Position numbers and translations under genes: made by a program | Source: Sipunculus nudus | Lineage: Eukaryota > Annelida > Sipuncula > Golfingiida > Sipunculidae | Direction: 5' to 3' | Assembly (NCBI GenBank): GCA_026874595.1 | Contig: CM049309.1 | Span: 20,315,076-20,379,075 of the forward strand | Length of the DNA stretch: 64,000 nt | Notes under the pieces: generated by a model | What the model saw: the letters and a program-made list of their open reading frames with translations, nothing else | Told to the model about the DNA's origin: nothing | Databases searched by the model: none | Shown here: positions 45,903-57,328 of the stretch, piece by piece | Numbering within the stretch: position 1 is the stretch's first letter | Layout: the number at the start of each line of letters is the position of its first letter

Positions 45903-46530
45903 ACTTTCCCATCCTTCTTGTAACAGGCGTCCACATCAGGCAATTTGCTGGCAATTTGCCCTCAGTTTTGCAACTTTCTCACTCATCTTGTAATAACCGT
46001 CCCCATCACACAATTTGCTAGCAATTTGCTTGCAATTTTACAACTTTCTCGCCTTCCCTGTGATGGCCGGCCCCATCACGCAATTTGCCAGCAATTTAGC
46101 AACTTAGCCATCCTTCTTGTAACAGCCGTCCCCATCACGCAATTTGGTAGCAGTTTTCTGCAACTTTCTCACCCTCCCTGTGATGGTCGCCCCCATCACG
46201 AAATTCTCTAACAATTTAAAAACTTTGCCATCCTCCTTGTAACGACTGTCGCCATTACACATTTTGCTAGCAATTTGCTCATACTCCCGAAGTAACCGTC
46301 TCAATCGTGCAATTTGCTATCAATTTACATGCAATTTTGCAACTTTGTCATATTCATTTTTATAGGTGAAACCTATCACGCAAATTGCTAGCAATTTAGA
46401 AACTTGCACCCCCCCCCCAAACATACACACACAGCCGTCCGCATCTCGCAATTTGCTATCATATTGCCAGCAATTCAGCCTCTCTGTCACCCTCCTTGTA
46501 TCAGCCGTCCCCACCACCCGCGTCACTTTA
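45903..46530. repeat. ~70 bp GCAAATTGC satellite, third block
   Basis: Inverted-orientation a/b/c units as in 39.1-42.5 kb, becoming more diverged toward 46,500. Its first units closely match those around 39,225-39,390. It abuts the broken end of LINE B. Confidence 0.88.
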
Positions 46531-46861
46531 AACCCATCGCGTCAAACGTTTTTATTACCCAAGGGTCACATGGTAATCTAGTGACATACTTGATTCCTAC
46601 TAACAAAAATCCATGACTCTCCCATCGGCAAGATTACCTGCGAATCATAGTGTGCCAAATTTTACCAATGAAAATACTTAAAACATTAAAAATTTCCCAG
46701 AACTTTTTGACCAATGAGACCCCTACAATCATTTATGTTTCACTCATATAAATTTCCGTATATGTGGACTCTTTTCTTTCACGGCCGCTACTCGGCGCCA
46801 GTCTTCATAGCGGACGATGCGTCGCTCGGTTTTCCGTGGAAGCGTTTAGGCCTATAAATCT
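46531..46861. other. Short single-copy spacer
   Basis: About 330 bp without recognisable coding sequence or repeats. A GC-richer stretch at 46,780-46,850 directly precedes the A-tail end of LINE C on the opposite strand. Confidence 0.5.
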
Positions 46862-47052
46862 TTTTTTTATTGGTATAATACATATACATAAACATAGACA
46901 GAAATAGGCAACATTTATGTACATATACATACATACTTACAATATACATAGACAAGGACAACACAGTAACTGATGCTAATGTGGTGAAAAAAATGCCTTG
47001 TAATTCATAATTCATTTATAAAGTGCATTCATATATATTTATATCTATTTAA

Positions 47053-47112
<60 letters not shown>

Positions 47113-47330
47113 GTAGCCATAACATTCTTACAAGTAATATTACACTATCAGAGGTAATATTGGACTCCATTTCCTCAGATGGTGCGCCATCTTATTTTGT
47201 TTTTCTGCAATGATGTATTCTTCCTTTTGTAGTGATTTCACATTTAATATAAAGTTGTTGAACAGAACAGAGTCAGAATAACATTTTCCTTTGTATACTG
47301 TGAGTTTGTACAATACTATGATTGTATTCA

Positions 47331-50300
47331 TCAAAATATTTTTTTTTCAGTAACTGGAAGAATACCAAATATTATATTATTTGGGAGCATATCTGACATA
47401 TTTACATTACATGAGTTCAACCATTCACGAATCCTCAAGTACAGGTTTTTTGTGACTATACAATGACAAAAAATATGTAATATGGTTTCTTGATACAGAA
47501 AACAATAGTCACACCTACCACTATCAACTAAATTCCATGTGAACAAATGACTGTTTACAGGTAAATAATTATTCATAATTTTATATTGAAACTCTCTTGT
47601 ATACCAGTCAGATGAAATCTTATAAATCGATTGAAATCTTAATTTCTTTCCCTCATTTGTTACCTTTAAACATAAATCCCATTTTATTTTTCTGCCCATT
47701 ATTTTCTTTTCAATAAATTTATTATATAACATTTTTGAATCTAGGTTTGATATCTTAAATGGATCATTCTTAATAAACACAGGATCATCATATTCCTGCA
47801 TATTCACAGTATGCTCATCTTCTAATATGGTACGCTGATATTTTGATATAGATGACACTATTGATTGTAACTTGAATTTATCTAACTGTGTTAAATCTCC
47901 TTTATCTAGAGTGCTCCAAGATTTTAATGACCCATCAATATTTATAAGGTCGTGAATGTAATTTATCCCTGCCGCTGACAATTTTTTGTTAAAGTAAGAT
48001 GCTTTGTTGACATTAAATAGTTTGTTATTTCACAATGTTTGTGATAATACTTCAAATTTAGTTGTAGGGTAGCAATCGAAAAGTTCAGCCCATGAACACA
48101 GGCATGATTTATAAAAATTTGGCAGGGAAATAGGAATCCTCTGTATATCAAAGTTTGATCGTATGAATGCTACTCCACCAATCTTACGTAGATAACCTGA
48201 CACCAACTTCACCCAAGGTTTATCTTTATCCGTAATCGAGCTATTTCAACCCTTCCATACACTGTCAGTGTACGAGTTTTCCATACATTCAAAGTTTTCT
48301 TAATTCTTTCTTTTATTCTTGTGAAGTTTTGCTCCACAACCATATCTGAATCATAACAAAAGTATATACCCAAAATTCTTATGACATTTACAGTCAAATC
48401 TAACCATCTACATTCTATGGGTTTATCCTGTCTGTTTCTATCTTTGCCTAACCAAGCTGCCTAAGATTTATCGTAATTAACTTTTAAAGAAGAATACTCT
48501 GTAAACATGTTGATTAATTTGATAAGTTCCTTAAATGAATTTACATCATGAATGAAAAAAAGTTGTGTCATCTGCAAACATACACATTTTAAATTCTATG
48601 TCATAGAATTTTATTCCTTTGACATTATTATTTGTACGAATCTTATGTACCAATAATTCGACAACAAGTAAAAACAAATAACATGCAAGGGGGTCACCTT
48701 GACGTGTACCCCGTTCTATTAAAAAATACTGAGTAGTAACTCCATTATTAATAACTGCACTTTCCAACTTGTTATACATTGTTTTTACCCATAAAATAAA
48801 ATTTTCTCCAAATCTAAACCTTTTTAGAACACTAAACATGAATACATGATCTACTGAATCAAAGGCTGCTTCAAAATCCGCTGCAAACATAATACCTGGT
48901 ACCATTCTTCGCTTGCAATAACTCAACATATCATCAATTAGTTTGATGGGATCACCAATAAAACGTCCTTGTATAAATGCACTTTGTTCTTGCGAAATTA
49001 TCTCTGGTAATATTTTCTTCAGCCTATTTACCAAAACCCGACTGAGTATTTTACTATCTACATTGATTAAACTTATCGGGCGCCATGACTTAATGAACCT
49101 GGAGTCTTTTCCTGGTTTTTCTAATAAAGTGATGATTGCTTGTTTTTGGCTTGCCGTCATTTGACATTCAATAAAATTGTGATTCATACATGATACTAAG
49201 TCTTTTCCAATATCTTGGAAAAATGGATATAAAATTCTTTACTTAGACCATCATTTCCAGGTGATTTGTTGGATGGCATAAACTTAACAGCATTAAAAAT
49301 CTCATCCAGTGCCACTGGACCATCACACATGGATGAATGTTCTTTTGTTAGAGTTTGCATATTAACTTTACTTAAATAATTTTCACATTACAAAATTATT
49401 TTTCACAGTAGAAACCCTTGTAAAACGATGCTTAAAAAAATTTCTTATTTCATTTAGAATATCACTTTGGGAGGTTAATACATCATTATTGCTTTTTAGT
49501 AATTTTCGTACTGTTGTTTTGCCCTTATTTCTTTTTTCTATGGTTCAGGAAATATGCAGAATTTCTTTCACCATATTCTCTCCACTGTGCTCTTGAGCGA
49601 ATTATTATTCCTTCAGTTATATGATTATACATAGTTTCCACTTCTTGTTTTGCTTGTTGATACTCTGTTACTATTGAGTCTCCCGGATGTTCAAATAATT
49701 TTCTTTCTAATTCATTCAGTTTACTCTCAAGAGCGGCCAGATTCGATCTTCATTCCTTAGCTTTTGACTTAGAATATTCTACTGTGAATTGTCTTATTTT
49801 GTATTTCAAAAATTCCCAGCGGCTTGCCGGATTATTATATGAAATAAGTTCTTTCCATGCAAAAATTTTATTTCTTAACTCATTGACATACACTTCATCC
49901 TGTAAAAGAAAATTATTAAATTTCCAATACCCCTTTCCTCTATTATGTTCATTTAAGACTTGTAACTGTAAATTAATAGCTGAATGGTCTGTACCTACTG
50001 AAGGAATAATATCGGTAGACTGTACAGATGGCTGAATATTATTTGAAATTAAAAAAATCCAGTCGTCTTTGTGTCAAGGGGAACCATCGCCTCCGGGAAT
50101 ATCTTTTAACATCAGGATTTCTTATCCTTCATATATCTTGACCTCAAATTCTTCAATGATTGACTGTATTTGCTTAATAGACTTTACTTTCAGTTTTTCA
50201 CCATCAGTGTCAATTTTATCCATACATGCATTAAAATCACCCCCTAAAATTAGCCTTATGTCAGTATCAAGTACCATCTTTATTATTTCATTATGCAGCT

Positions 50301-50690
50301 TTTGGAAATACTCTACCTGTTCCATTTCTGTGTTTGGTGCATATATATTACATAATAGAGTGTGGCACTCTTGAATAATTCATTTTAATAGGATATATCT
50401 ACCAATAGTATCAACTGTTACCTGTTCAAATTTAAAATCTGTTTTATCTCCAATCATTATCATAACACCTCTGCTTGCTGATGTACCTTGTGAAAAATAA
50501 ACTTGCCCACGCCACTGTTAAGACCAATTATTCACAATTTTAAAGTCACTGTGTGATTCTTGGATAAACCCAATACCATTTTGACAACCCTGTTTACAGA
50601 ACCAGTTAAATATTTTCTTTCTTAAACCTTTGACATTCAATGACACAATATTAATGATATTATCTGAACAATTATATGATACCACGATTC
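47331..50690 (-). pseudogene. LINE C ORF2, endonuclease-RT
   Basis: Minus-strand pieces in order: endonuclease with GFIQESHSDFK near 50,575, RLILGGDFNACMDKIDTD near 50,230 and TDHSAINLQ near 49,990. RT is mostly open in 49,187-48,546: ASQKQAIITLLEKPGKD, WRPISLINVDSKILSRVL, EQSAFIQGRFIGD, AADFEAAFDSVDH, RGTRQGDPLACYLFLLV and FADD near 48,560. The C-terminal domain (47,981-47,331) has TREFQYKIMNNYLPVN and a zinc-knuckle-like CDYCFLYQETILHIFCHC. Several stops and frameshifts separate the parts, so it cannot make a full protein. It is nevertheless the best preserved RT of the three LINEs. Confidence 0.87.
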
Positions 50691-51132
50691 ATTTCTTTCC
50701 TTACCATTGTTGCCATTGCACTTGAGAGACCTCTTTTTATGGCATTAATACAGTTACTTGTTACATGAATAAAACACGAGTAGACAGAGTATTCATAACA
50801 TGAATAAACACATTGAGACACAACAGACATTCTTGAATAATTTTTACCAAAATACCCTTTTGGGCCTACTTGATTTATTTACTATTAAAATATTTTCACT
50901 CTTTTATTAAACATAAAAGGTTTAAATGAAAAGATGTGTTATCCCACAAATTTACACAGTTTCTGCGAACATTTAGTTCTTAATGAATTAACTGTGGAGA
51001 ATGAAACATACTACAGATACAATATAATTATAGTCTCTTGCATTCCTTTCTCAAATCAGAATGGTGACAAACAATAAACTGAAACCAATCTATATTCATA
51101 ATACATTGTCACTGATTATATTTCTAGTTTGA

Positions 51133-51819
51133 TTAATGATTTGAGAACAGGTTGCCAAGATCATCTCCATGGTTCACTTGTACAATGTTACCTAAATCTT
51201 CCTTATTCTGAGCAAAAATCTTTCCATCCCAAGACCATACTGCTTTAACCCTCTCATCTTTCTTAACCCTGTTGAATACCTCTAGCATTTCTTTACAAAG
51301 GTCATCAACAATAATGATACATGTGTTTTTCAGCGCCTTTCTCTCTTTAATAGCTGCCATTCTATCATCTCGGCTTTGGAACCGAACAATCATAGATCTT
51401 GGTTTTCCTAGTTTTTTCTTGCCAATTCTGTGGGCAGCATCAATTGTGTGAACTGGCACATCTACTTTAAGTTTTTCTGTTATTAGTTTATGTACATTGG
51501 TTTTACAATTTTCTGCATCATGTTCAGGCAATTCAATAATCTTTAAGTTTGATTTTCGGGAGTACTGCTCATTACTGATGGCATGTTTTCTTGCCTCTTG
51601 AGATTCTCTATTTGTTTGTACACATTCCATTTTTAAATTTGCATAGTCTTGCTCTAATTGTGACACTTTTGCTGAAAGGGACTCATTTTGTTTTTCCAGT
51701 TCGAAAACCCGTCCTTCCATTTTTTCTACATAAGCATCTAACTGAGTTTTAAATTCTTTTTCAAGTCATTTTTCAGTTTGTCCAACAAGTTTCTTTTCAC
51801 TGACTCCTTTGCCTGACAT
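51133..51819 (-). pseudogene. LINE C ORF1 protein with one in-frame TGA
   Basis: ATG at 51,819 opens MSGKGVSEKKLVGQTEK and meets TGA at 51,768-51,766. The same frame continues without further stops for about 210 codons. It encodes a long coiled coil (FELEKQNESLSAKVSQLEQD), an RRM-like core (EQYSRKSNLKIIELPEHD) and a C-terminal domain (IDAAHRIGKKKLGKPRSMIV, KNTCIIIVDDLCKEM). This is an L1/Tx1-type ORF1. The single stop near the N-terminus could be a point mutation; an internal ATG at 51,720 would still allow most of the protein. Confidence 0.8.
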
Positions 51820-53506
51820 GGTTGCAGATTTTGCCTCACAAGCACTTAATAACTCTGACTGAAAAAAAGTTTGTTTTCTTAATAGACAATATAGAAGAGT
51901 CTGAGGAGCTGCTTGATAGATTTGATCGTAGACGCTTCCTATCATCAAAGTCTGACATACCAATATGTACACAGAAACATTTAATTATTTCATGACAAAG
52001 TGATGAAGCAGGCCCAAATAAGCTGATAAGTATTACATTATATATAAATACATGTCACAATATTCTAGACAAGCAAATAACACAATAAATAACAAACCTG
52101 ATGGGTCAGCTGGGGTCTTGCCCTGGTGATATTGGAGGGCCTCACTAATAATAAAGTGACTAAAGAGAGTGCACTTGCACTGAACACAAATGAATAGAAC
52201 CAGATTGCCAAAGAGAGTGCACTCGTACCTAGAACAGGTGCATTTTTGAGCCAAAATGGTGGTGCTATTATGTTTGAGAACAGTACTCTCTTGTAATTTT
52301 ATGAATCCAAATATTTCAAAAGTTTTGATTTTTTTCAAAATTAAAACTTTACAAATTATACAATAATAACATGGCTCATAAGAGGATACAATTATTATTA
52401 TGATTACTTGCCTGGAATGTAGTTAAAGTTAAAAATTTTTTGAGAGCTCCAGACACCCTAGCACATGCTTTCTTGCACCAGCTGACCTTTAATTCTTTAA
52501 ATAATACTTGGAATTGCTCTAATTTCTGTATGATAGAATTCGAATGTTAAATTTTCTTCCCAAAAAGAGAAATTATATGCGTATTTCCCCAATTGTCACC
52601 GTTCGGCCAGATAAAACATGGCTGAAACGGGGCCGGTCGGAAAAAATCGATTTTTAATCAAATTAAAGTTGTAGTTCTTATGCAATAAAAATTGAAATAA
52701 GAAATATCAACAAAGATTATACTGGACTTAAAGAAATATCTTGTGTAATTATTTATTAAACGATCTCGGATCCTGTTCTGGTAACGCATCATCATAATGC
52801 ATTCCGATGGGGAATCCCCCATGTAACGGCTAGCTATCGGCGGGCCCCGCATGTTCCGGCTTCCAGTGCGATACATTAACAAACATAAATAATGTTATGT
52901 AAAATGCTTTGAATGTTGATATTACACGTAAAAGATATTAAATGTTACACATTTCGAGAAATAATTTATGACATTTTCAGCTGTTTTTCCTGAAAAAAAA
53001 AGAAATAAAAGCGGCATTTTCCAAAACAAAGCGCCAAATATCATCAAATATAATACAATACAATGTATTGGCTCAATATAATCCATACTTGTTTATGGAG
53101 CACCAGTGTACAGGTTACACAACCTGAGTGCACATAGAACTAGAACATTTCATAATTTTTTTCAGTATTGGTGCAGCTTGTTTCCACTAAAACTGATGTA
53201 AACATTAATAAACATATCCCAGTTGGCCTTGCCCTGGGTTGTTGATGATGATACATTACTATAATAATTATCACGTTACCTGAGGTTCCGCAGTTGCCCA
53301 TACAGAAATTCGAAACCAGGGGCGCGTTAATATATAGGGTTACCCTTTCATTAGTATGATGCAGTGTTATACTGTGAATGCGGAAAATATCGTGGGTTTG
53401 AAATTTTGTGGTTTTGACCTGAAACACTATTCGTTTGGTTGGAATTTCGTGGATTAATAGTTCCTAGTCAGGCAATGTATTCAAAATTAATATGCCGTGA
53501 ACAGAC
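51820..53506. other. LINE C leader and flanking DNA
   Basis: The first several hundred bases probably include the LINE C leader. AAAGAGAGTGCACT occurs twice (about 52,164 and 52,210) as a direct repeat. From 52,400 on I see AT-rich DNA with a GC-richer patch at 52,760-52,870 and no recognised gene. Confidence 0.45.
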
Positions 53507-53512
53507 GTGAAA

Positions 53513-53713
53513 ATGAGCAAAATATCAGTGTTACAAGCGGTAGGCCAAATGACACAAATGACAAATATATCGGCTGACTTATCTGAAATTTGTTCGGCGA
53601 AGAAAAACAGTGTCTACTCTGAAATCAAAGACAGTCCGACAAGCTATCCCCGGAATTTTATTGCCCAGTCGTATTGTCCCGGCGGTGATCGGCTTTTGTT
53701 CTCCGCTTCCTAA
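53513..53713 (+). CDS. Hypothetical 66-codon ORF
   Basis: ATG at 53,513 opens MSKISVLQAVGQMTQMTN and runs to TAA at 53,711-53,713. The composition is balanced (Ser, Ile, Glu, Lys) and not repeat-derived. No family is recognised and there is no membrane segment or signal peptide. It ends four bases before an inverted-repeat cluster. It may be a gene fragment or chance. Confidence 0.2.
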   Translation: MSKISVLQAVGQMTQMTNISADLSEICSAKKNSVYSEIKDSPTSYPRNFIAQSYCPGGDRLLFSAS

Positions 53714-53716
53714 ACT

Positions 53717-53892
53717 GGTACCCTGCTCTATTATGGCCCTTACCGAACATACATTGGCCTAGACTGATACCCCGCTCTATTATGGCACCGCTGCTCTAGG
53801 CCAATCATAGCTTGGCTTGAGGGCCTTAATAGAGCAGGGTACCAATCTAAGATTGGCAATGAGCAGCGGTGTCATAATAGAGCGGGGGTGCC
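53717..53892. repeat. Interleaved inverted-repeat cluster A-B-A'-B'
   Basis: A (53,717-53,739) begins GGTACCCTGCTCTATTATGG. B (53,766-53,796) begins GATACCCCGCTCTATTATGG and adds CACCGCTGCTC. A' (53,821-53,843) is the near-perfect complement of A. B' (53,861-53,892) is the complement of B, including GAGCAGCGGTG. A and B are also similar to each other, so alternative pairings exist. Confidence 0.85.
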
Positions 53893-54793
53893 AGATTACT
53901 CTGCTTCCCCGTGGACACCTCATTAGGCCCCGTCGGGCAAATTGCCTGGTCTGATTTGGTCTGCGATCGTGAGAACAAATCCTCCGATGAACTGACATAC
54001 TGATAGTGATTTTATGAATTATTAGAACAAACGGAAGTCAATATTTATATTCTGCATATTCATTAATTAAAAGAATTAAAACTTCTTGGTATGTCGTTCG
54101 TTCAGTTTGAACCCTTAGTTGACTGCAGATCCAGGGAAAGAGACTACAATTACACTGGGCTCCATCTCATAACAGTGCTCAACTGACCGTGACTTATCAC
54201 CAAGCCGGGACATAATTAGGTTAACTATACCGCACGGATGTTCTGCCGCACGGTTATTTTATTTAAATAATGACATTCTTATAGACGAACAATCAAAAAA
54301 GAATAGTTGGGCAAAATGACCTTTACCTACGACTTTTAGCGAGATAATATGAGATAAAAGAGCAAGTCCACATACACCAGTGTTGGTGCAGACGCACATT
54401 CACACAGTCACTTAGAAGTCCGACACGGATGAAATCTTAGTTTGTTTGCTCCCCCCGATGGAACTGAATACCTATCCTCACAATTTAATTTTTTTTTAAT
54501 TATTGGCTACATATCGGTTTCTTTGTGTTTTATTAATCAGTACCATTAAGTAGCATGGACCAAGAAAGCGGGCTAACACGATAATTAGTGTACAGGATCG
54601 ATGGACTTTGAATTAACCTAATGATCGTTTGATTTTTAATTCGTCGATAAAGGTTACCCACGAATTCCACGAAAATACAAACCCAACGAGCAATTCTGAA
54701 TCCATGATATATATATATATTGTACTATATATTCAGCCTATAATAAATATGAATATTTGACTTTTTTTTTTCACTGATATAAATATATTCTAA
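53893..54793. other. Spacer, no gene seen
   Basis: Mixed single-copy DNA with a short AT run at 54,709-54,720. No coding motif or array was recognised. Confidence 0.5.
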
Positions 54794-57328
54794 ACACCCA
54801 AAATCACTAATGAGGCACAATTTGACGGAAAATTGACCCCAAAATTTATTTTGAGGTATGACTCTCTCTTTTTTGCGTTGGTTCCTCACAACCTTGACTG
54901 TAAGTTGGTAGGTTTTCAGTCGTGAGAAATTTCGTTAAAGAAAAATATATCTAAGCGAACTGTAACACCATGTATAACTTTTTTGTGCACATATTGCTCA
55001 TAATTTTTCTTATTCTGGTAGGCTATTGGTTATATTTAACATCAATCATTTTATTTCCCCTTTTTGACCAATCATTTTGTGCAATAGCTCTCACTGATAA
55101 AATAACCCATCAAATTAACCACACGATACTGCAAATATGTTTGTAAAAAATAGCTTAAATAAGAACAGTTTTTTGGGTTTTTTTTAGTCAAATTTTGCTT
55201 AATATATAAATCTTTTATGAAGTTTTTAGAGTACACACAAAGGAGGTGAGACTAATATTTTACACCTATATGTTTCCATAACTTGTACACTACAGGGAAG
55301 CACTTTAAATCTGAGTTATAATCTCGTGTCTGGGTTTGTTGGGTTATTTGAAATAACAACTTTCATAGTAACGTAAGTATCTTCATTTTTCCAGACATCA
55401 TATTTTCCTCTTACTTGCTTCTTTAAGTTCAAAAACTGTTTCTAATAGAGAGAAAAGCGTAAAAAATGTGAATTCACATGACAGAATAATTAAATTCTTA
55501 TAGAAAAAAAACTTGAAGAATGTAACGTATGTATCTTTCTCCAGGATTTGCGGGTAATTCCTGTATCGTTTGAGAGAAGTGAGAAAGGTGTCCATCAGTT
55601 CTAAGGCAACATTGAAGGACACTTTAAAGATTCCGAAATATATAAATTTCAAAAGGTGATATAATTATGATAAACATGCATGCATGTTGTTTTTAACCAA
55701 CATTCCAAAAACATGATTTATAAGCCTCAGCAAACAAATGCTCCATTTTATGTATAACAACTGTGTCGACTTTCCAAATAAAAGTGTCTTATGTTGTTTC
55801 TAGTCCTAAACAACAAGGAAATAAAGATTTGACGAGAAAAAATGGGGCAAACTGCACATTGTAAATCTTGAGAAGGAAAATAACGTATGTATCGTACTCT
55901 TGATATTTCAAGATACCAACACAAATAAAAGCATTTAATGCGTTGAAATAGTTTTCTATTGATTTAAAGCTATTTTAATGGCTTCTGAATGATAAAAGGC
56001 TATCCGAACTCGTGGTGTTCAGGTGATTGTTTAAATCTGAATAATAATAATTTAGTGATCTTACTTTTAACCTTTCTCTCTTTCTCACTCATGATTGAAC
56101 ATGTTGCACAATATATGTGTATAAAAAGTACTTTGGAGAGTCCATAATGTGAATTTATATGTTTTCATAAAGTAAATATTTTCATTTTTTAACATTATTG
56201 TTCGGAAGTTGCACAGTATTTGCACAGGAGCATAGGCGCCTATGGTTAAAATACATACCTTACCAGTAGTAACGTAGTAACGTATGTATCGCTACGTTAA
56301 CATTTATACTGGCTGGAAAGATTAACTTTTGACAATTCTCTGTTTTTTAAATTAGTCATCCGAGATTCATTCTGTGTATTCTGTATCCTTTCCACAGAAC
56401 TAGTATGAGGAAATAAAGCGAGAACACATCTTTGAAGCTGAAGATGTCGCTAGAAAATATATTTCCAAGGATATTACAGTGAAAAAATTATATCCTTGGA
56501 TTTCTTTATGGTATTTAAACTTATGGCGGTCTGAGCAACTCTCCAGGAAGTAAAAGTTGTGTGTTGCTCTATATAAAACGCCTGTTTCGCATTTCTTGGT
56601 AACGTATGTACCGGTAACGTATGTTTTATTTGGGGAAACAGGACCTTCAAATACACAATATTTAACTAACGCCAGAAATAATTTTATTTTGTATTAACTG
56701 TTCACAGATATTAAACTAATATATAAGTAATATTATATTAATGTCAATAACATTTTGGCGTTTTAAATTCGCAGGTAAAGTATGTATCGATTACCTTTGC
56801 GTCACTAAGACTTCATGATACAATATCATATAGTAGAAAAAACACAAGGGTAACTGACATTTTTTTTAATTGTTCAAAAACATAACTTATGATCTATCGG
56901 TTCGGGACACTCCTTGACTTTACCTAGCTGAAGGTAAAGTCCAGTGGAAATTGATTTGCTGTCACGTATGTATCATTAAAGTGGCGTCACCACTATCATG
57001 TTGGTCATAAATTAGTAGATGGAAATACCGACACAGAAACACTTTCATAGTTGCATGATAAATGCCCCATCCATAAGGGAATTTTAGTTTTGTATATTAA
57101 TCCAAAATCCGATGTTATTCACAGCTAATGGTCCGATTTTGTGTTTGGCGTCACTAACGTATGTATCGATTTGGGTACTGGCCTATTGTACAAAGTAAAG
57201 AATCCGAATTATATAAATGAGTGTTGGCATATAAACAGGCATGTACAAATAAAAAACTGTTCCTAACCTTTTATTAGTGTGTAAAATACTGCCCCCCCCC
57301 CCCCTCAAATGTGCCTCATTTTGGGTGT
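54794..57328. mobile_element. Candidate 2.5-kb non-autonomous TIR element
   Basis: The left edge reads ACACCCAAAAT, then after a short insertion GAGGCACAATTTG. The right edge, reverse-complemented, reads ACACCCAAAATGAGGCACAT followed by TTGAG. A C-run lies just inside the right end. No transposase frame is present. Inside, a GTAACGTATGTATC-like motif recurs at least eight times. No clean target-site duplication is visible, which keeps the call tentative. Confidence 0.45.

Larger units (their letters stand above)
46862..51819 (-). mobile_element. LINE C, L1/Tx1-like, near full length, decayed
   Basis: On the minus strand ORF1 (from 51,819) is followed by ORF2 (about 50,690-47,331) and a 3' region ending in an A-run at 46,870-46,862. 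An AT array at 47,061-47,112 lies in the 3' untranslated part. The 5' boundary is uncertain and may reach about 52,350. Protein motifs are related to LINE A and LINE B, but the copy is distinct. Confidence 0.78.
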
